Shown in pieces: positions 1 through 11,306 of a stretch of DNA of 64,000 bases. How positions within the stretch are numbered: the first letter of the stretch is position 1; each line of letters starts with the position of its first letter. Under the pieces are notes generated by a model. It worked only from the letters and a program-made list of their open reading frames with translations. It was not told the origin of the DNA and did no database searches. The stretch is from Cronobacter turicensis z3032 (GTDB lineage Bacteria > Pseudomonadota > Gammaproteobacteria > Enterobacterales > Enterobacteriaceae): contig FN543093.2 in the NCBI GenBank assembly GCA_000027065.2, positions 500,074 through 564,073 on the forward strand. Direction: 5' to 3'. The translations under genes and the position numbers were made by a program.

Positions 1-668
1 TTGGTATTCTCCAGATGCTGCCACATGGCGAGCTTCGCGCCGTGCGGGTCTTTGCGAATCAGGGCTTTAAGAATGTTATCGTGATCGTCGCACCAGTTAT
101 CGACCGTGCGTAAATCGATATGTTCGTGTAGTTTTTTCCAGTACGGGTTGTGAACGCGCTGAGTCCACATTTTTTCAACGATGGCGGCAAGAGCGGTATT
201 CTGCGTGGCGAGCGCCACCTGAACGTGAAACAGGAGATCCCATTCGGAATCGCGGAAGAACTTCTCGTTACGCGCTTTCTCCTGGATCTCCATCAGCTTA
301 ATGATGTCTTGTTTGGTGACCTGGGTGGCGGCGAACTCGGCGATATTACTTTCAATGAGCTGGCGGGCCTGCAACAGCTCGAACGGGCCGTAGCTGGCGA
401 ATTCATACTCCTGCTCAGGCGCCGGGGCGCGATATTTCCCCTGGTTGGCTATCACATGGATGCCCGAGCCTTTGCGTACTTCAACATAGCCTTCGACTTC
501 CAGCATGATGATGGCTTCGCGCACGACCGTGCGGCTGACGTTTTTTTCGTCGGCGATAAATCGCTCGGCAGGGAGTTTCTCACCTACCTGATAAACGCCT
601 TCTTCAATGCGTTGCTTAAGCTCGGCGGCCAGTTGTTGATACAGACGACGCGGTTCTGCGATTTCCAT
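1..668 (-). CDS. exuR: Hexuronate regulon repressor ExuR, 3' end outside window
   Basis: GntR-family (FadR subfamily) repressor of the hexuronate genes. In E. coli it is released by galacturonate, glucuronate or fructuronate derivatives. The visible 222 codons start [20 protein letters not shown]. They give an N-terminal winged helix (residues about 8-75, including the segment [20 protein letters not shown]) and then an FCD-type all-helical ligand domain. The family is about 258 residues, so roughly 35 C-terminal residues lie beyond position 1. The gene follows exuT in the same direction, as in E. coli, but is separated from it by a terminator. The ATG at 668 is preceded by a GGAG-like ribosome site. 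Confidence 0.95.
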   Translation of the reverse strand, partial: MEIAEPRRLYQQLAAELKQRIEEGVYQVGEKLPAERFIADEKNVSRTVVREAIIMLEVEGYVEVRKGSGIHVIANQGKYRAPAPEQEYEFASYGPFELLQARQLIESNIAEFAATQVTKQDIIKLMEIQEKARNEKFFRDSEWDLLFHVQVALATQNTALAAIVEKMWTQRVHNPYWKKLHEHIDLRTVDNWCDDHDNILKALIRKDPHGAKLAMWQHLENT

Positions 669-699
669 GTGCGACTCCAGTGAACACGATACTGCTTAG

Positions 700-717
700 A
701 TTTGTTATACCACTTTT
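700..717. promoter_or_regulatory. Possible ExuR/UxuR operator upstream of exuR
   Basis: On the minus strand the core GTGGTATAACAAAT matches 11 of 14 positions of the enterobacterial ExuR/UxuR palindrome TTGGTATACCAATT. It lies about 35 bases before the exuR start, which would fit autoregulation. The site is assigned by similarity only. Confidence 0.4.
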
Positions 718-745
718 CAGGTTTACCCTCCACTCGACGCCCATG

Positions 746-768
746 AAAAAGCCGCCCGCAGGCGGCTT
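746..768 (-). terminator. Rho-independent terminator after exuT
   Basis: The stem AAGCCGCC/GGCGGCTT with a 4-base loop is followed on the minus strand by a run of T. It separates exuT from exuR. Confidence 0.85.
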
Positions 769-781
769 TCCAGAGGATTGA

Positions 782-2083
782 TCAGTGTTGTGTGACGGGA
801 GCGCCACTTCGCGTCTCTTGTTCCAGCTCGCTGGCCGGTTTATTTTTCAGCACCGTCCAGATAACCAGCGCGCCCATCAGGTCGAACACGGCCAGTACGG
901 CGAACAGCGGGCTGAAGCCAATGGTATCGGCCAGCGCGCCGACCACCAGCGCAAACATTGTGCTCGCCGTCCACGCGGCCATACCGGTCAGGCCGTTGGC
1001 GGTCGCCACTTCATTACGCCCAAACACGTCAGAGGAGAGCGTAATCAGCGCGCCGGAGAGCGACTGGTGCGCGAACCCGCCGATGCACAGCAGGGCAATC
1101 GCCACATACGGGCTGGTGAACAGGCCGATCATGCCTGGGCCAATCATCAGCACCGCGCCCATCGTCACCACCATTTTACGGGAGACGATCAGGTTCACAC
1201 CGAACCAGCGCTGGAACAGCGGAGGCAGATAGCCGCCGACGATACAGCCGAGATCCGCAAACAGCATCGGCATCCAGGCGAACATCGCGATCTCTTTCAG
1301 GTTAAAGCCGTACACTTTGAACATAAACAGCGGGATCCAGGCGTTGAACGTGCCCCATGCCGGTTCCGCCAGGAAGCGCGGCAGCGCGATGCCCCAGAAC
1401 TGACGGGTGCGAACAATCTGCCACGGCGACATTTTTTTACCGTTGTTGGTCTGATGCTGCGCTTCCTGACCGCTAATAATGTAGTCACGTTCTTCTTCGG
1501 TCAGTTTTTTCTGGTCACGCGGGTGTTTGTAGAAAATCAGCCAGGCCATGGCCCAGGCGAAGCTCAGCACACCGGAAATAATGAACGCCAGTTCCCAGCT
1601 ATGCATCACAATAGCCCACACCACCAGCGGCGGGGCAATCATGGCGCCAATAGACGAGCCCACGTTGAAATAGCCCACCGCGATAGAACGCTCTTTCGCC
1701 GGGAACCACTCGGAGCTGGCTTTCAGGCCCGCCGGGATCATCGCCGCTTCTGCAGCACCTACCGCGCCACGCGCCAGCGCCAGACCGCCCCAGCTGCCTG
1801 CCAGCGCGGTTGCGCCGCAGAACACCGCCCAGGTCACGGCGAAGAAGGCGTAGCCGATTTTCGTGCCGAGAATATCCAGCACATAGCCTGCTACCGGCTG
1901 CATGATGGTATAGGCCGCGGAATAGGCCGCGATAATATAAGAGTATTGCTGCGTGGAGATGTGCAGCTCTTCCATCAGGGTAGGCGCTGCGGCCGCCACG
2001 GTGTTACGGGTCAGATAGCCCAGCACGGTGCCCAGCGTCACCAGCGCAATCATGTACCATCGTAACCCTTTAATTTTACGCAT
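782..2083 (-). CDS. exuT: Hexuronate transporter ExuT (MFS)
   Basis: Inner-membrane proton symporter of the anion:cation symporter branch of the major facilitator superfamily. It imports galacturonate and glucuronate. The product is 433 residues with about twelve membrane segments and is near-identical in pattern to E. coli ExuT (MRKIKGLRWYMIALVTLG at the start; signature RGAVGAAEAAMIPAGLKASS). The frame is open four codons further upstream. The ATG at 2083 is chosen because it matches the E. coli start and has GAGG at good spacing. Divergent from uxaC; both are expected to respond to ExuR. Confidence 0.96.
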   Translation of the reverse strand: MRKIKGLRWYMIALVTLGTVLGYLTRNTVAAAAPTLMEELHISTQQYSYIIAAYSAAYTIMQPVAGYVLDILGTKIGYAFFAVTWAVFCGATALAGSWGGLALARGAVGAAEAAMIPAGLKASSEWFPAKERSIAVGYFNVGSSIGAMIAPPLVVWAIVMHSWELAFIISGVLSFAWAMAWLIFYKHPRDQKKLTEEERDYIISGQEAQHQTNNGKKMSPWQIVRTRQFWGIALPRFLAEPAWGTFNAWIPLFMFKVYGFNLKEIAMFAWMPMLFADLGCIVGGYLPPLFQRWFGVNLIVSRKMVVTMGAVLMIGPGMIGLFTSPYVAIALLCIGGFAHQSLSGALITLSSDVFGRNEVATANGLTGMAAWTASTMFALVVGALADTIGFSPLFAVLAVFDLMGALVIWTVLKNKPASELEQETRSGAPVTQH

Positions 2084-3968
<1,885 letters not shown>

Positions 3969-3985
3969 GGCCCTTTGAGGTTGAT

Positions 3986-5473
3986 ATGCAATACATCAGG
4001 ATCCATTCGCAGGATAACGTTGCGGTAGCGCTGGCGGATCTGCCCGAAGGCTCGGTTATCGCCATTGACGGGTTATCCGTCATGCTGTTGCAGCCGGTGA
4101 CGCGCGGCCATAAGTTCGCGCTGCTGCCCATCGCACAGGGAGAGAACGTTGTAAAATATGGCCTGCCGATTGGCCATGCGCTGGCGGATATCGCGCCGGG
4201 CGAACATATTCACTCCCATAATACCCGCACCAATCTCAGCGATCTGGATGAGTACAGCTATCAACCCGAAGCGCCTTACACGGGCGATCAGATGGGCGAT
4301 CGCGAGGTGCAGATCTACCGCCGCGCCAGCGGCGAGGTGGGGATCCGCAATGAACTGTGGATCCTGCCGACCGTCGGCTGCGTCAACGGGATCGCGCGCC
4401 AGATCCAGAACCGTTTCCTGAAAGAGACGCACGACGCCGAAGGTACCGACGGCGTGTTTCTCTTCAGCCACACCTACGGCTGCTCGCAGCTGGGCGACGA
4501 TCACATCAACACCCGCACCATGCTGCAAAACATGGTGCGCCACCCGAACGCCGGCGCGGTGCTGGTGATTGGTCTGGGCTGTGAGAACAACCAGGTGGAC
4601 GCGTTTCGCGAAACGCTGGGCGATTTCGATCCGACGCGCGTGCATTTTATGGTTTGCCAGCACCAGGATGATGAAGTGGAAGCGGGGCTTGAGCACCTGC
4701 ATGCGCTTTATGACGTAATGCGTCACGACAAGCGCGAGCCGGGCAAACTCAGCGAGCTGAAATTCGGGCTGGAATGCGGCGGTTCGGACGGGCTTTCGGG
4801 CATTACCGCGAACCCGATGCTTGGCCGTTTCTCGGATTATGTCATAGCCAATGGCGGCACCACGGTACTGACCGAAGTGCCGGAGATGTTCGGCGCGGAG
4901 CGCATTCTGATGAGCCACTGCCGCGACGAAGCGACGTTTGAGAAAACCGTCACCATGGTGAACGACTTCAAACAGTACTTTATCGCGCATAACCAGCCGA
5001 TTTACGAAAACCCGTCGCCGGGCAACAAAGCGGGCGGCATCACTACGCTTGAAGAGAAATCGCTTGGCTGCACCCAGAAGGCCGGCGCAAGCCAGGTGGT
5101 GGATGTTCTGCGCTACGGCGAGCGCCTGCATACGCCGGGCCTTAACCTGCTGAGCGCGCCGGGCAACGACGCCGTGGCCACCAGCGCGCTGGCGGGCGCG
5201 GGCTGTCATATGGTGCTGTTCAGCACCGGACGCGGCACGCCCTACGGCGGTTTCGTGCCGACGGTGAAAATCGCCACCAACAGTGAGCTGGCGGCGAAAA
5301 AACCGCACTGGATAGACTTCGACGCCGGTCAGTTGCTGCACGGCACCGCGATGCCGCAGCTGCTGGAAAAGTTTGTCGACAGCATTGTCGATATCGCTTC
5401 GGGCAAACAGACCTGCAACGAGAAAAACGACTTCCGCGAACTGGCTATCTTTAAGAGCGGCGTGACGCTGTAG
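3986..5473 (+). CDS. uxaA: Altronate dehydratase UxaA
   Basis: Dehydrates D-altronate to 2-keto-3-deoxy-gluconate, the last specific step of galacturonate breakdown. The product is 495 residues with the family layout: an N-terminal SAF domain (about 1-90) and a large C-terminal UxaA/GarD domain carrying GLGCENNQ and FGLECGGSDGLSGITANP. The family is iron or manganese dependent. The start is preceded by GAGG seven bases from the ATG. Second gene of the uxaCA operon and followed by a strong terminator. Confidence 0.97.
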   Translation: MQYIRIHSQDNVAVALADLPEGSVIAIDGLSVMLLQPVTRGHKFALLPIAQGENVVKYGLPIGHALADIAPGEHIHSHNTRTNLSDLDEYSYQPEAPYTGDQMGDREVQIYRRASGEVGIRNELWILPTVGCVNGIARQIQNRFLKETHDAEGTDGVFLFSHTYGCSQLGDDHINTRTMLQNMVRHPNAGAVLVIGLGCENNQVDAFRETLGDFDPTRVHFMVCQHQDDEVEAGLEHLHALYDVMRHDKREPGKLSELKFGLECGGSDGLSGITANPMLGRFSDYVIANGGTTVLTEVPEMFGAERILMSHCRDEATFEKTVTMVNDFKQYFIAHNQPIYENPSPGNKAGGITTLEEKSLGCTQKAGASQVVDVLRYGERLHTPGLNLLSAPGNDAVATSALAGAGCHMVLFSTGRGTPYGGFVPTVKIATNSELAAKKPHWIDFDAGQLLHGTAMPQLLEKFVDSIVDIASGKQTCNEKNDFRELAIFKSGVTL

Positions 5474-5496
5474 GCCCCGGACAACGTAATCATCAG

Positions 5497-5530
5497 ACGG
5501 CGTTTCATTTATGAAGCGCCGTTTCTTTTT
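5497..5530 (+). terminator. Terminator after uxaCA
   Basis: An 11-bp stem (ACGGCGTTTCA paired with TGAAGCGCCGT, one G-U pair) is followed by a T-rich run. It ends 14 bases before ygjV. Confidence 0.85.
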
Positions 5531-5544
5531 GAGAGGAACGCTTT

Positions 5545-6087
5545 ATGACCGCGTATTGGCTTGCCCAGGGCGTTGGGGTCATCGCCTTTCTGATTGGCAT
5601 CACCACCTTTTTTAACCGCGACGAGCGGCGCTTCAAGCTGCAACTGGCGCTCTACAGCGCCGTCATTGGGGCGCATTTTTTCCTGATGGGCGCGACGCCT
5701 GCGGGGATGAGCGCGGAGCTGAACGCGCTGCGCACGGTGATTTCGCTACGTACCCGCAGCCTGTGGATCATGACGCTGTTTATCGTGCTCACGCTGACGC
5801 TAGGCCTGGTGAAACTGCATCACCCCATCGAGCTGTTACCGATTATCGGCACCGTCGCCAGCACCTGGGCGCTGTTTCGCTGCACCGGGCTGACCACCCG
5901 CTGCGTGATGTGGTGCTCCACGGCCTGCTGGGTCACGCATAATTTCTGGATTGGTTCGATCGGCGGCACGCTGATTGAAGGCAGCTTTCTCATCATCAAC
6001 GGGCTTAACATTGTTCGGTTCTGGCAGATGCAAAAGCGGGGAATCGATCCGTTTAAGGTCGAAAAAGAGATAGTGCAGAAGCGGTAA
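5545..6087 (+). CDS. ygjV: YgjV family inner-membrane protein
   Basis: Matches E. coli YgjV (Imp-YgjV family), an inner-membrane protein of unknown function. The product is 180 residues and mostly hydrophobic, with about five or six predicted membrane helices and a short charged tail (KVEKEIVQKR). AGAGGAA precedes the ATG. It lies between uxaA and sstT as in E. coli but is cut off from uxaCA by a terminator, so it probably has its own promoter. No catalytic motif is visible. Confidence 0.9.
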   Translation: MTAYWLAQGVGVIAFLIGITTFFNRDERRFKLQLALYSAVIGAHFFLMGATPAGMSAELNALRTVISLRTRSLWIMTLFIVLTLTLGLVKLHHPIELLPIIGTVASTWALFRCTGLTTRCVMWCSTACWVTHNFWIGSIGGTLIEGSFLIINGLNIVRFWQMQKRGIDPFKVEKEIVQKR

Positions 6088-6112
6088 AACCCGGCGGCCC
6101 GCAGACCGCCGG
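6087..6112 (-). terminator. Convergent terminator between ygjV and sstT
   Basis: Perfect 7-bp stem CCGGCGG/CCGCCGG (6091-6112). On the minus strand it is followed by TTTT, so it mainly ends sstT transcripts. Confidence 0.75.
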
Positions 6113-6119
6113 TATGTCA

Positions 6120-7367
6120 TCAGTTACGCAGCGCGTGGCTCGCGAGGCGCGCATCTTCCGCCTGGCACGCGGCCGCGGTAAAGAGCACGTCGGTGGAGGA
6201 GTTCAGCGCGGTTTCGCACGAGTCCTGCAACACGCCGATGATAAAGCCCACCGCGACCACCTGCATGGCGATATCGTTCGGAATGCCGAACATATTGCAC
6301 GCCAGCGGGATCAGCAGCAGCGAACCGCCCGCTACGCCCGATGCGCCGCAGGCGCACAGCGACGCCACCACGCTGAGCAGCAGCGCGGTCGGCACATCCA
6401 CCGCAATACCCAGCGTATGCACCGCCGCAAGCGCCAGCACCGTAATCGTAATCGCCGCGCCCGCCATGTTGATGGTCGCGCCCAGCGGGATCGACACGGA
6501 ATAGGTATCGCGATCCAGGTTCAGTTTCTCGCACAGCGCCATGTTGACCGGAATATTCGCCGCCGAGCTGCGGGTAAAGAACGCGGTCACGCCGCTTTCA
6601 CGCAGGCAGGCGAACACCAGCGGGTAGGGGTTACGGCGGATTTTCGCAAAAACAATCAGCGGGTTAATGACCAGCGCCACCAGCAACATACAGCCGACCA
6701 GCACCACCAGCAGTTGCGCGTAGCCCCACAGGGTATCAAAGCCGGTGGTGGCGAGCGTGGACGCGACCAGACCGAAAATACCGACGGGCGCGAAGCGGAT
6801 CACCAGCTTCACCATAAAGGTGACGGCATCCGACATATCATTCACCAGATTTTTGGTGGTTTCATTGCCGTGACGCAGCGCGAAGCCGAGGCCCACGGCC
6901 CAGACCAGAATGCCGATATAGTTGCCTTTCAGCAGCGCATCCACCGGGTTCGCGACCATGCTGAGCAGCAGGTCGCGCAGCACGCCGACAATGCCGGTCG
7001 GCGGCGTGATATCCGTCGCGCCGGAGACCAGATGCAGCGTGGAAGGGAAGAGAAAGCTGAACAGCACGGCGGTCAGTGCCGCGGAAAACGTACCCAGCAG
7101 ATAGAGCCAGAGGATCGGGCGGATATTGGTTCTCTGCCCGTGTTTATGGTTGGCGATCGACGCCATTACCAGCATCAGCACCAGTACCGGCGCCACGGCT
7201 TTCAGCGCGCCGACGAACAGCGTGCCGAGCAGACCGACCGCGATAGCCGCGGGTTTGGAAAGCCAGGCCAGCAGAATACCGAGCACCAGTCCCACCAGAA
7301 TCTGTTTTACCAGACTGCCCTGTGCCAGGCGGTGCAGCAGGCCGCCGCCCTGAGATTGCGTAGTCAT
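6120..7367 (-). CDS. sstT: Serine/threonine:sodium symporter SstT
   Basis: Dicarboxylate/amino acid:cation symporter family member that takes up L-serine and L-threonine with Na+. The product is 415 residues and close to E. coli SstT along its length, including the re-entrant hairpin motif [10 protein letters not shown] and the C-terminal binding segment [19 protein letters not shown]. The frame is open 20 codons upstream. The ATG at 7367 is chosen because it aligns with the E. coli start and has AAGGAA at ideal spacing. Confidence 0.95.
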   Translation of the reverse strand: MTTQSQGGGLLHRLAQGSLVKQILVGLVLGILLAWLSKPAAIAVGLLGTLFVGALKAVAPVLVLMLVMASIANHKHGQRTNIRPILWLYLLGTFSAALTAVLFSFLFPSTLHLVSGATDITPPTGIVGVLRDLLLSMVANPVDALLKGNYIGILVWAVGLGFALRHGNETTKNLVNDMSDAVTFMVKLVIRFAPVGIFGLVASTLATTGFDTLWGYAQLLVVLVGCMLLVALVINPLIVFAKIRRNPYPLVFACLRESGVTAFFTRSSAANIPVNMALCEKLNLDRDTYSVSIPLGATINMAGAAITITVLALAAVHTLGIAVDVPTALLLSVVASLCACGASGVAGGSLLLIPLACNMFGIPNDIAMQVVAVGFIIGVLQDSCETALNSSTDVLFTAAACQAEDARLASHALRN

Positions 7368-7607
7368 ACTATTTCCTTCAGAAGTGATGTGGTTGCATCC
7401 CGTGCCGTGTTCTGTGCCACGTTGCATCAGGATGTAACAAAAGTTTGCACAGATGAGTATAAGGATTTGGCTACAGGGAGGAAGGGGATAGTGCTGGATT
7501 TTCTGAATTGCTCCCGTTTTTTAACTATCCATTAACGTTATTGTGACAAAATCAGCAAATCCGTCATCGGGCGCGTTGCAAAAGCGCGGGCGATAGGCAG
7601 CCCATAT

Positions 7608-7639
7608 AAAAACGCCGCCCGCAGGAGCGCGGGCGGCGT
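7608..7639 (-). terminator. Terminator after alx
   Basis: GC-rich 10-bp stem CGCCGCCCGC/GCGGGCGGCG. On the minus strand it is followed by TTTTTATATG. It lies 22 bases beyond the alx stop. Confidence 0.85.
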
Positions 7640-7660
7640 CAAAGGCATGGCGACAAAACC

Positions 7661-8629
7661 TTATTCCGCCAACTTTTTCTTGTCGTTGCGATGGTTAACC
7701 CAGGCGTTAATCACAAGCGTTGTGGCAAGAATGCCGCCCACCACGCCGAGCGAAATCGCGATCGGGATGTGGTAGAAATCGACAATCAGCATCTTGATGC
7801 CGATAAACACCAGGATAATCGACAGACCATATTTCAGCATCGAGAAGCGCTCCGCCACGCCCGCCAGCAGGAAGTACATAGCGCGCAGGCCGAGGATCGC
7901 GAACAGGTTAGAGGTCAGCACGATAAACGGGTCGGTGGTGACCGCGAAAATCGCCGGGATGCTGTCCACCGCGAAAATCACGTCGCTCAGCTCCACCATG
8001 ATCAGCACCAGCAGCAGCGGTGTGGCGTAGAGCAGGCCGTTTTTACGCACAAAAAAGTGCTCGTTCTCGATGCTGTCCGTCATGCGCAGATGCCCGCGCA
8101 GCCAGCGCACCAGCGGTTTATCGCCGATCCCGCCTTCGTCTTCTTTCGCCAGCGCCATCTTCACGCCGGTAAAGAGCAGGAACGCGCCGAACACATAGAG
8201 CAGCCATTCGAACTGCGTAATAAGCCAGCTGCCGGCGAAAATCATAATGGTGCGCAGCACGATAGCGCCCAGCACGCCGTAAATGAGCACCCGACGCTGG
8301 AGCGCAGGCGGCACGGCGAAATAGCTAAAGAGCATCAGCCAGACGAAGACGTTATCCACCGCCAGGGCTTTTTCGATGAGATAACCGGTCAGGAAGGCGA
8401 GCGCCTGGGTGTCTGCCACTTCACGCCCGGCGGTGCCGGTGAGATACCACCAGAAGGCAGCGTTAAAGAGCAGGGACAGCGAAACCCAGACGACAGACCA
8501 GACGGCCGCCTGCTTCATGGTCATAGCGTGCGCGCCGCGACGCCCCTGAAGCAGAAGGTCGATAGCCAGCATAATCGCCACGATGACGGCGAAGCCGCCC
8601 CACAGCAAGGGAGTGCCGACAGTATTCAT
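7661..8629 (-). CDS. alx: TerC-family membrane protein Alx (manganese-linked)
   Basis: Inner-membrane TerC family protein of 322 residues with about nine hydrophobic helices. It has the family acidic motifs [12 protein letters not shown] and [19 protein letters not shown], whose Asp/Glu residues lie within the membrane segments. E. coli Alx is linked to manganese handling and to alkaline pH. The ATG at 8629 is chosen over the TTG two codons upstream because of homology and AGAGGA spacing. Its leader contains a yybP-ykoY riboswitch and a terminator-like hairpin, so expression is probably set by Mn2+ and pH. Confidence 0.95.
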   Translation of the reverse strand: MNTVGTPLLWGGFAVIVAIMLAIDLLLQGRRGAHAMTMKQAAVWSVVWVSLSLLFNAAFWWYLTGTAGREVADTQALAFLTGYLIEKALAVDNVFVWLMLFSYFAVPPALQRRVLIYGVLGAIVLRTIMIFAGSWLITQFEWLLYVFGAFLLFTGVKMALAKEDEGGIGDKPLVRWLRGHLRMTDSIENEHFFVRKNGLLYATPLLLVLIMVELSDVIFAVDSIPAIFAVTTDPFIVLTSNLFAILGLRAMYFLLAGVAERFSMLKYGLSIILVFIGIKMLIVDFYHIPIAISLGVVGGILATTLVINAWVNHRNDKKKLAE

Positions 8630-8643
8630 AAGCAAAATCCTCT

Positions 8644-8679
8644 AAAACAAAAACGGCTAACGTCAGAAGACGTCAGCCG
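8644..8679 (-). terminator. Terminator/expression-platform hairpin in the alx leader
   Basis: An 11-bp stem (CGGCTGACGTC paired with GACGTTAGCCG, one mismatch-like G-U pair) is followed on the minus strand by TTTTTGTTTT. It lies just upstream of the alx ribosome site. It is probably the terminator that the upstream aptamer controls. Confidence 0.8.
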
Positions 8680-8689
8680 CTTTGCTTAA

Positions 8690-8845
8690 GAGCACCGCAT
8701 AGACCTCGCCTTCCGGCAAGGTCTCACTTACAGCCGCCGCGTTATCGTTGCGCAGTCTGTGCTGCGGATAACGGGTTGGCTGCCCGACGACCGGATGCAT
8801 GGCACCGTAATGACGACCGTCGGCAATGAAGTTACTCCCCTTTGC
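8690..8845 (-). ncRNA. yybP-ykoY manganese riboswitch (PRE/SraF-type) of alx
   Basis: On the minus strand the leader has the family landmarks. AAGGGGAGTAAC at about 8831-8842 opens the aptamer, then GCCGACGGTCGTC and CCAACCCGTTATCC follow. The conserved closing arm GAGACCTTGCCGGAAGGCG-AGGTCTATG lies at about 8697-8726. E. coli alx has the same element (PRE, SraF), which binds Mn2+ and also responds to alkaline pH through RNA folding. The terminator hairpin follows it, in the usual order aptamer, platform, gene. Confidence 0.9.
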
Positions 8846-8909
8846 AAGTAACAAAATATTACAAGGCATTTATGTGGTCAATGACTTGCCGGGGCGCTTT
8901 TACAAAGCT

Positions 8910-9908
8910 TTACGCCGGGAGCGGCACGCTCACGTCATCCGCCGGGAATGTCACTCCCGTCTGGGCGCGAATTTCAGTCAGCAGTTTCGCCGTCGTGCGG
9001 CTGACCGCAAGACCCGGATGATTGACTTCGTGGGTCTCAACCAGACGCGCAAAGGTTTCGGCTTCATAAAGCATCGTATTGATGTGCTGCGGCAGCGTCA
9101 GCTCCTGCGGTTTGCCGCCGCGCGGAATAAAGGTGATGCGCTGGCATTCGGAGAGCTTTTCAATCACCAGCGAGCCCGCCTCGCCCTGAATTTCGCTCGG
9201 CAGCGTCGAGTCGCTCACTTTGGAGTGCAGCAGCGTGACGTCAAAATCGCCATAGTTCATCTGGACCACGCCGTGCGCGTCCACGCCGCTTGCCAGCAGG
9301 CTGGCGGTGGCTTTCACCTCATGCGGTTCGCCCCACAGCGCGACGGCGCTGGCGAGCGTATAGAAACCAATATCCATGATGGAGCCGTTAGAAAACGCCG
9401 GGTTAAACGTATTCGGGTTTTCGCCGTTGAGATAACGCGGGTAACGCGACGAATACTGGCAGTAGTTAAACAGCACTTTGCGAAGCGCGCCCACTTTCGG
9501 CAGCGCCTGTTGCAGCGCGATGAAATTCGGCAGGCTGGCGGTTTTAAACGCCTCAAACAGCACGACCTGGTTTTCGCGCGCGCAGGCGATGGCCGCTTCC
9601 ACTTCCCGCAAGTTAGAGGCCAGCGGCTTTTCGCAAATCACATGCTTTTTATGGTTCAGGAACAGGCAGGACTGGGAAAAGTGCAGGGCGTTGGGGCTGG
9701 CGAGATAGACCGCGTCGATGGCGTCGCTTTGCGCCAGCGCCTCCAGCGAGGTGAAGAGATGCTCCACCGGGTAATCACTGGCGAACGCCTGCGCCTGTTC
9801 AAGGCTGCGGGAGTAGATCGCGGTAAGGGTAAATTTGCCCGTCTCGTGGGCGGCATCGACAAACTGGCGGGTGATCCAGTTCGTTCCAACAACGGCGAAA
9901 CGTATCAT
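8910..9908 (-). CDS. ygjR: Gfo/Idh/MocA family oxidoreductase YgjR
   Basis: Predicted NAD(P)-dependent oxidoreductase of 332 residues. The N-terminal Rossmann fold starts MIRFAVVGTNWITRQF, with the typical CEKPLA motif near residue 93. The C-terminal half is the GFO_IDH_MocA alpha/beta domain. The substrate is unknown; family members act on sugars or cyclitols. Last of three same-strand genes (ygjP, ygjQ, ygjR) in the E. coli order. There is a gap of about 80 bases to ygjQ, so operon membership is likely but not certain. Confidence 0.92.
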   Translation of the reverse strand: MIRFAVVGTNWITRQFVDAAHETGKFTLTAIYSRSLEQAQAFASDYPVEHLFTSLEALAQSDAIDAVYLASPNALHFSQSCLFLNHKKHVICEKPLASNLREVEAAIACARENQVVLFEAFKTASLPNFIALQQALPKVGALRKVLFNYCQYSSRYPRYLNGENPNTFNPAFSNGSIMDIGFYTLASAVALWGEPHEVKATASLLASGVDAHGVVQMNYGDFDVTLLHSKVSDSTLPSEIQGEAGSLVIEKLSECQRITFIPRGGKPQELTLPQHINTMLYEAETFARLVETHEVNHPGLAVSRTTAKLLTEIRAQTGVTFPADDVSVPLPA

Positions 9909-9991
9909 AAGGGCGTGTCTTCTCCGGCAGTGAATATCTTTTCAGAGTAACACGCGAAAATGACAAAACCAGTGCGCGCGGGCGCAGATTG

Positions 9992-10684
9992 TTAGGGTGT
10001 GGCCGCGTAAATATTGCAGCCGCGCGGCGCGTCTTTCGGACCTATCGCCACAGTAGGGCCGAGGAAGTGCGGCTCGCGGCGCAACAGGCGGGCATCAAGC
10101 AGCGCACGCACGCGGGCGAACCGCTCGCGCAGCAGCGTATATTGCGTATGACGAAAGGCCGGATCTTCGGCGTTAAACCCGATGGCGTCGATGCCGTAAT
10201 GCTGCGCCAGGTAGATAGCGCGCTGATTGTGGAACGCCTGCGAGATTATGGTAATGCGGTTTTCCTGAAACACCTGCCGGGCGCGCACCACGGAATCGAG
10301 GGTCGAAAATCCGGCATAGTCGCAAAAAATCGCGGCGGCGGGCACGCCGTGACGGTTGAGCGCTTCGGCCATCGCCGTCGGCTCATCGTAATCGGCACGG
10401 CTGTTATCGCCGCTCACCAGCAGCCACGAGACTTTCCCGGCGTGGTAGAGCGCGGCGGCGGCTTCAATACGGCGGTTGAAAAAGCGGTTGTCAGGACGCG
10501 CGCCCAGCACCAGTCCTACTTTGCGGGCTGGCGTATTGCCGACCGTGTCATATAACCTGCCTGAGGCGGCGTGCGTGACCGCGCGGTCGGCAGCGAAAAT
10601 GGCCACCGCCGACAGCGCAATAACGGCCAGGAGAAGCATGGCGACGAGGGTAAAGCCGCGTTTCCAGCGAGTGAGAAGTTTCAC
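9992..10684 (-). CDS. ygjQ: DUF218/SanA-like membrane-anchored protein YgjQ
   Basis: Matches YgjQ, related to SanA and YdcF (DUF218). One N-terminal membrane helix (about residues 10-33) is followed by an alpha/beta domain with [13 protein letters not shown] and [19 protein letters not shown], the residues that form the family's putative active site. The role is unknown; SanA is linked to envelope barrier function. The GTG at 10684 is chosen as start because AAGGA lies six bases before it. An in-frame TTG five codons upstream has no such signal. Product 230 residues. Confidence 0.88.
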   Translation of the reverse strand: MKLLTRWKRGFTLVAMLLLAVIALSAVAIFAADRAVTHAASGRLYDTVGNTPARKVGLVLGARPDNRFFNRRIEAAAALYHAGKVSWLLVSGDNSRADYDEPTAMAEALNRHGVPAAAIFCDYAGFSTLDSVVRARQVFQENRITIISQAFHNQRAIYLAQHYGIDAIGFNAEDPAFRHTQYTLLRERFARVRALLDARLLRREPHFLGPTVAIGPKDAPRGCNIYAATP

Positions 10685-10708
10685 GTTGCGTCCTTGCAAA
10701 AACTGAGG

Positions 10709-11221
10709 TTAAGCCGTCTGCCCGCCGCTTTGCGCCAGCGCAAGCTGGGTCAGCCACAGGCGGGTGTCGAATTCGAGCTGATGATACTGCGGTTCCATAT
10801 GGCAGCACAGCTGATAAAAGGCTTTGTTATGTTCCTTTTCTTTAATATGCGCGAGCTCATGCACCACAATCATCCGCAGAAAATCCTCCGGCGCCTGGCG
10901 AAACACCGTAGCGACGCGGATCTCCGCCTTGGCCTTTAGCTTGCCGCCCTGCACGCGGGAAATCGCGGTATGCAGCCCAAGCGCGTGTTTCATGACGTGG
11001 ATTTTATTGTCATACGCCACTTTATTGAGCGGTGGGGCGCTGCGCAGATAGCGGTTTTTCAGTCCCTGCGCATAGTCATAAAGCGCTTTGTCCGTGGTTA
11101 TCAGATGCTTGTGCGGATAGCGCTTCTCAAGCACTTCGCCGAGGCGGTTCTGGTCAATCAGCGTGCGCACCTGGGCAAGCAGCGATTCCGGGTAGCCCTG
11201 GAGATACGTCAGTGTGGTCAT
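10709..11221 (-). CDS. ygjP: YgjP family M48-like metal-dependent hydrolase
   Basis: Predicted zinc metallopeptidase (YgjP/WLM-like, DUF45) of 170 residues. The zinc motif HELAH lies in IVVHELAHIKEKEHNKAFY, and the downstream segment HMEPQYHQLEFDTRLW is typical of E. coli YgjP. No signal peptide, so it is cytoplasmic. The ATG at 11221 fits E. coli better than the overlapping GTG at 11224. First gene of the ygjPQR group, divergent from rlmG with a gap of 85 bases. The cellular substrate is unknown. Confidence 0.9.
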   Translation of the reverse strand: MTTLTYLQGYPESLLAQVRTLIDQNRLGEVLEKRYPHKHLITTDKALYDYAQGLKNRYLRSAPPLNKVAYDNKIHVMKHALGLHTAISRVQGGKLKAKAEIRVATVFRQAPEDFLRMIVVHELAHIKEKEHNKAFYQLCCHMEPQYHQLEFDTRLWLTQLALAQSGGQTA

Positions 11222-11306
11222 CACGGCCTCAGCGGGTGAAAAAAAGGTTTACTCAGGGGTGTAATTAAGGGATAAAACGCGCGGATTTTACCATTCGGGA
11301 GGGCCG

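Noticed and set aside
6114..7535. Long plus-strand open frame of 473 codons opposite sstT
   Set aside because: It is the antisense of a strongly conserved transporter gene, is full of Arg/Gln/His from GC-rich complementary codons, and has no ribosome site.
8663..8869. Minus-strand frame of 68 codons upstream of alx
   Set aside because: It lies entirely within the manganese riboswitch and its terminator.
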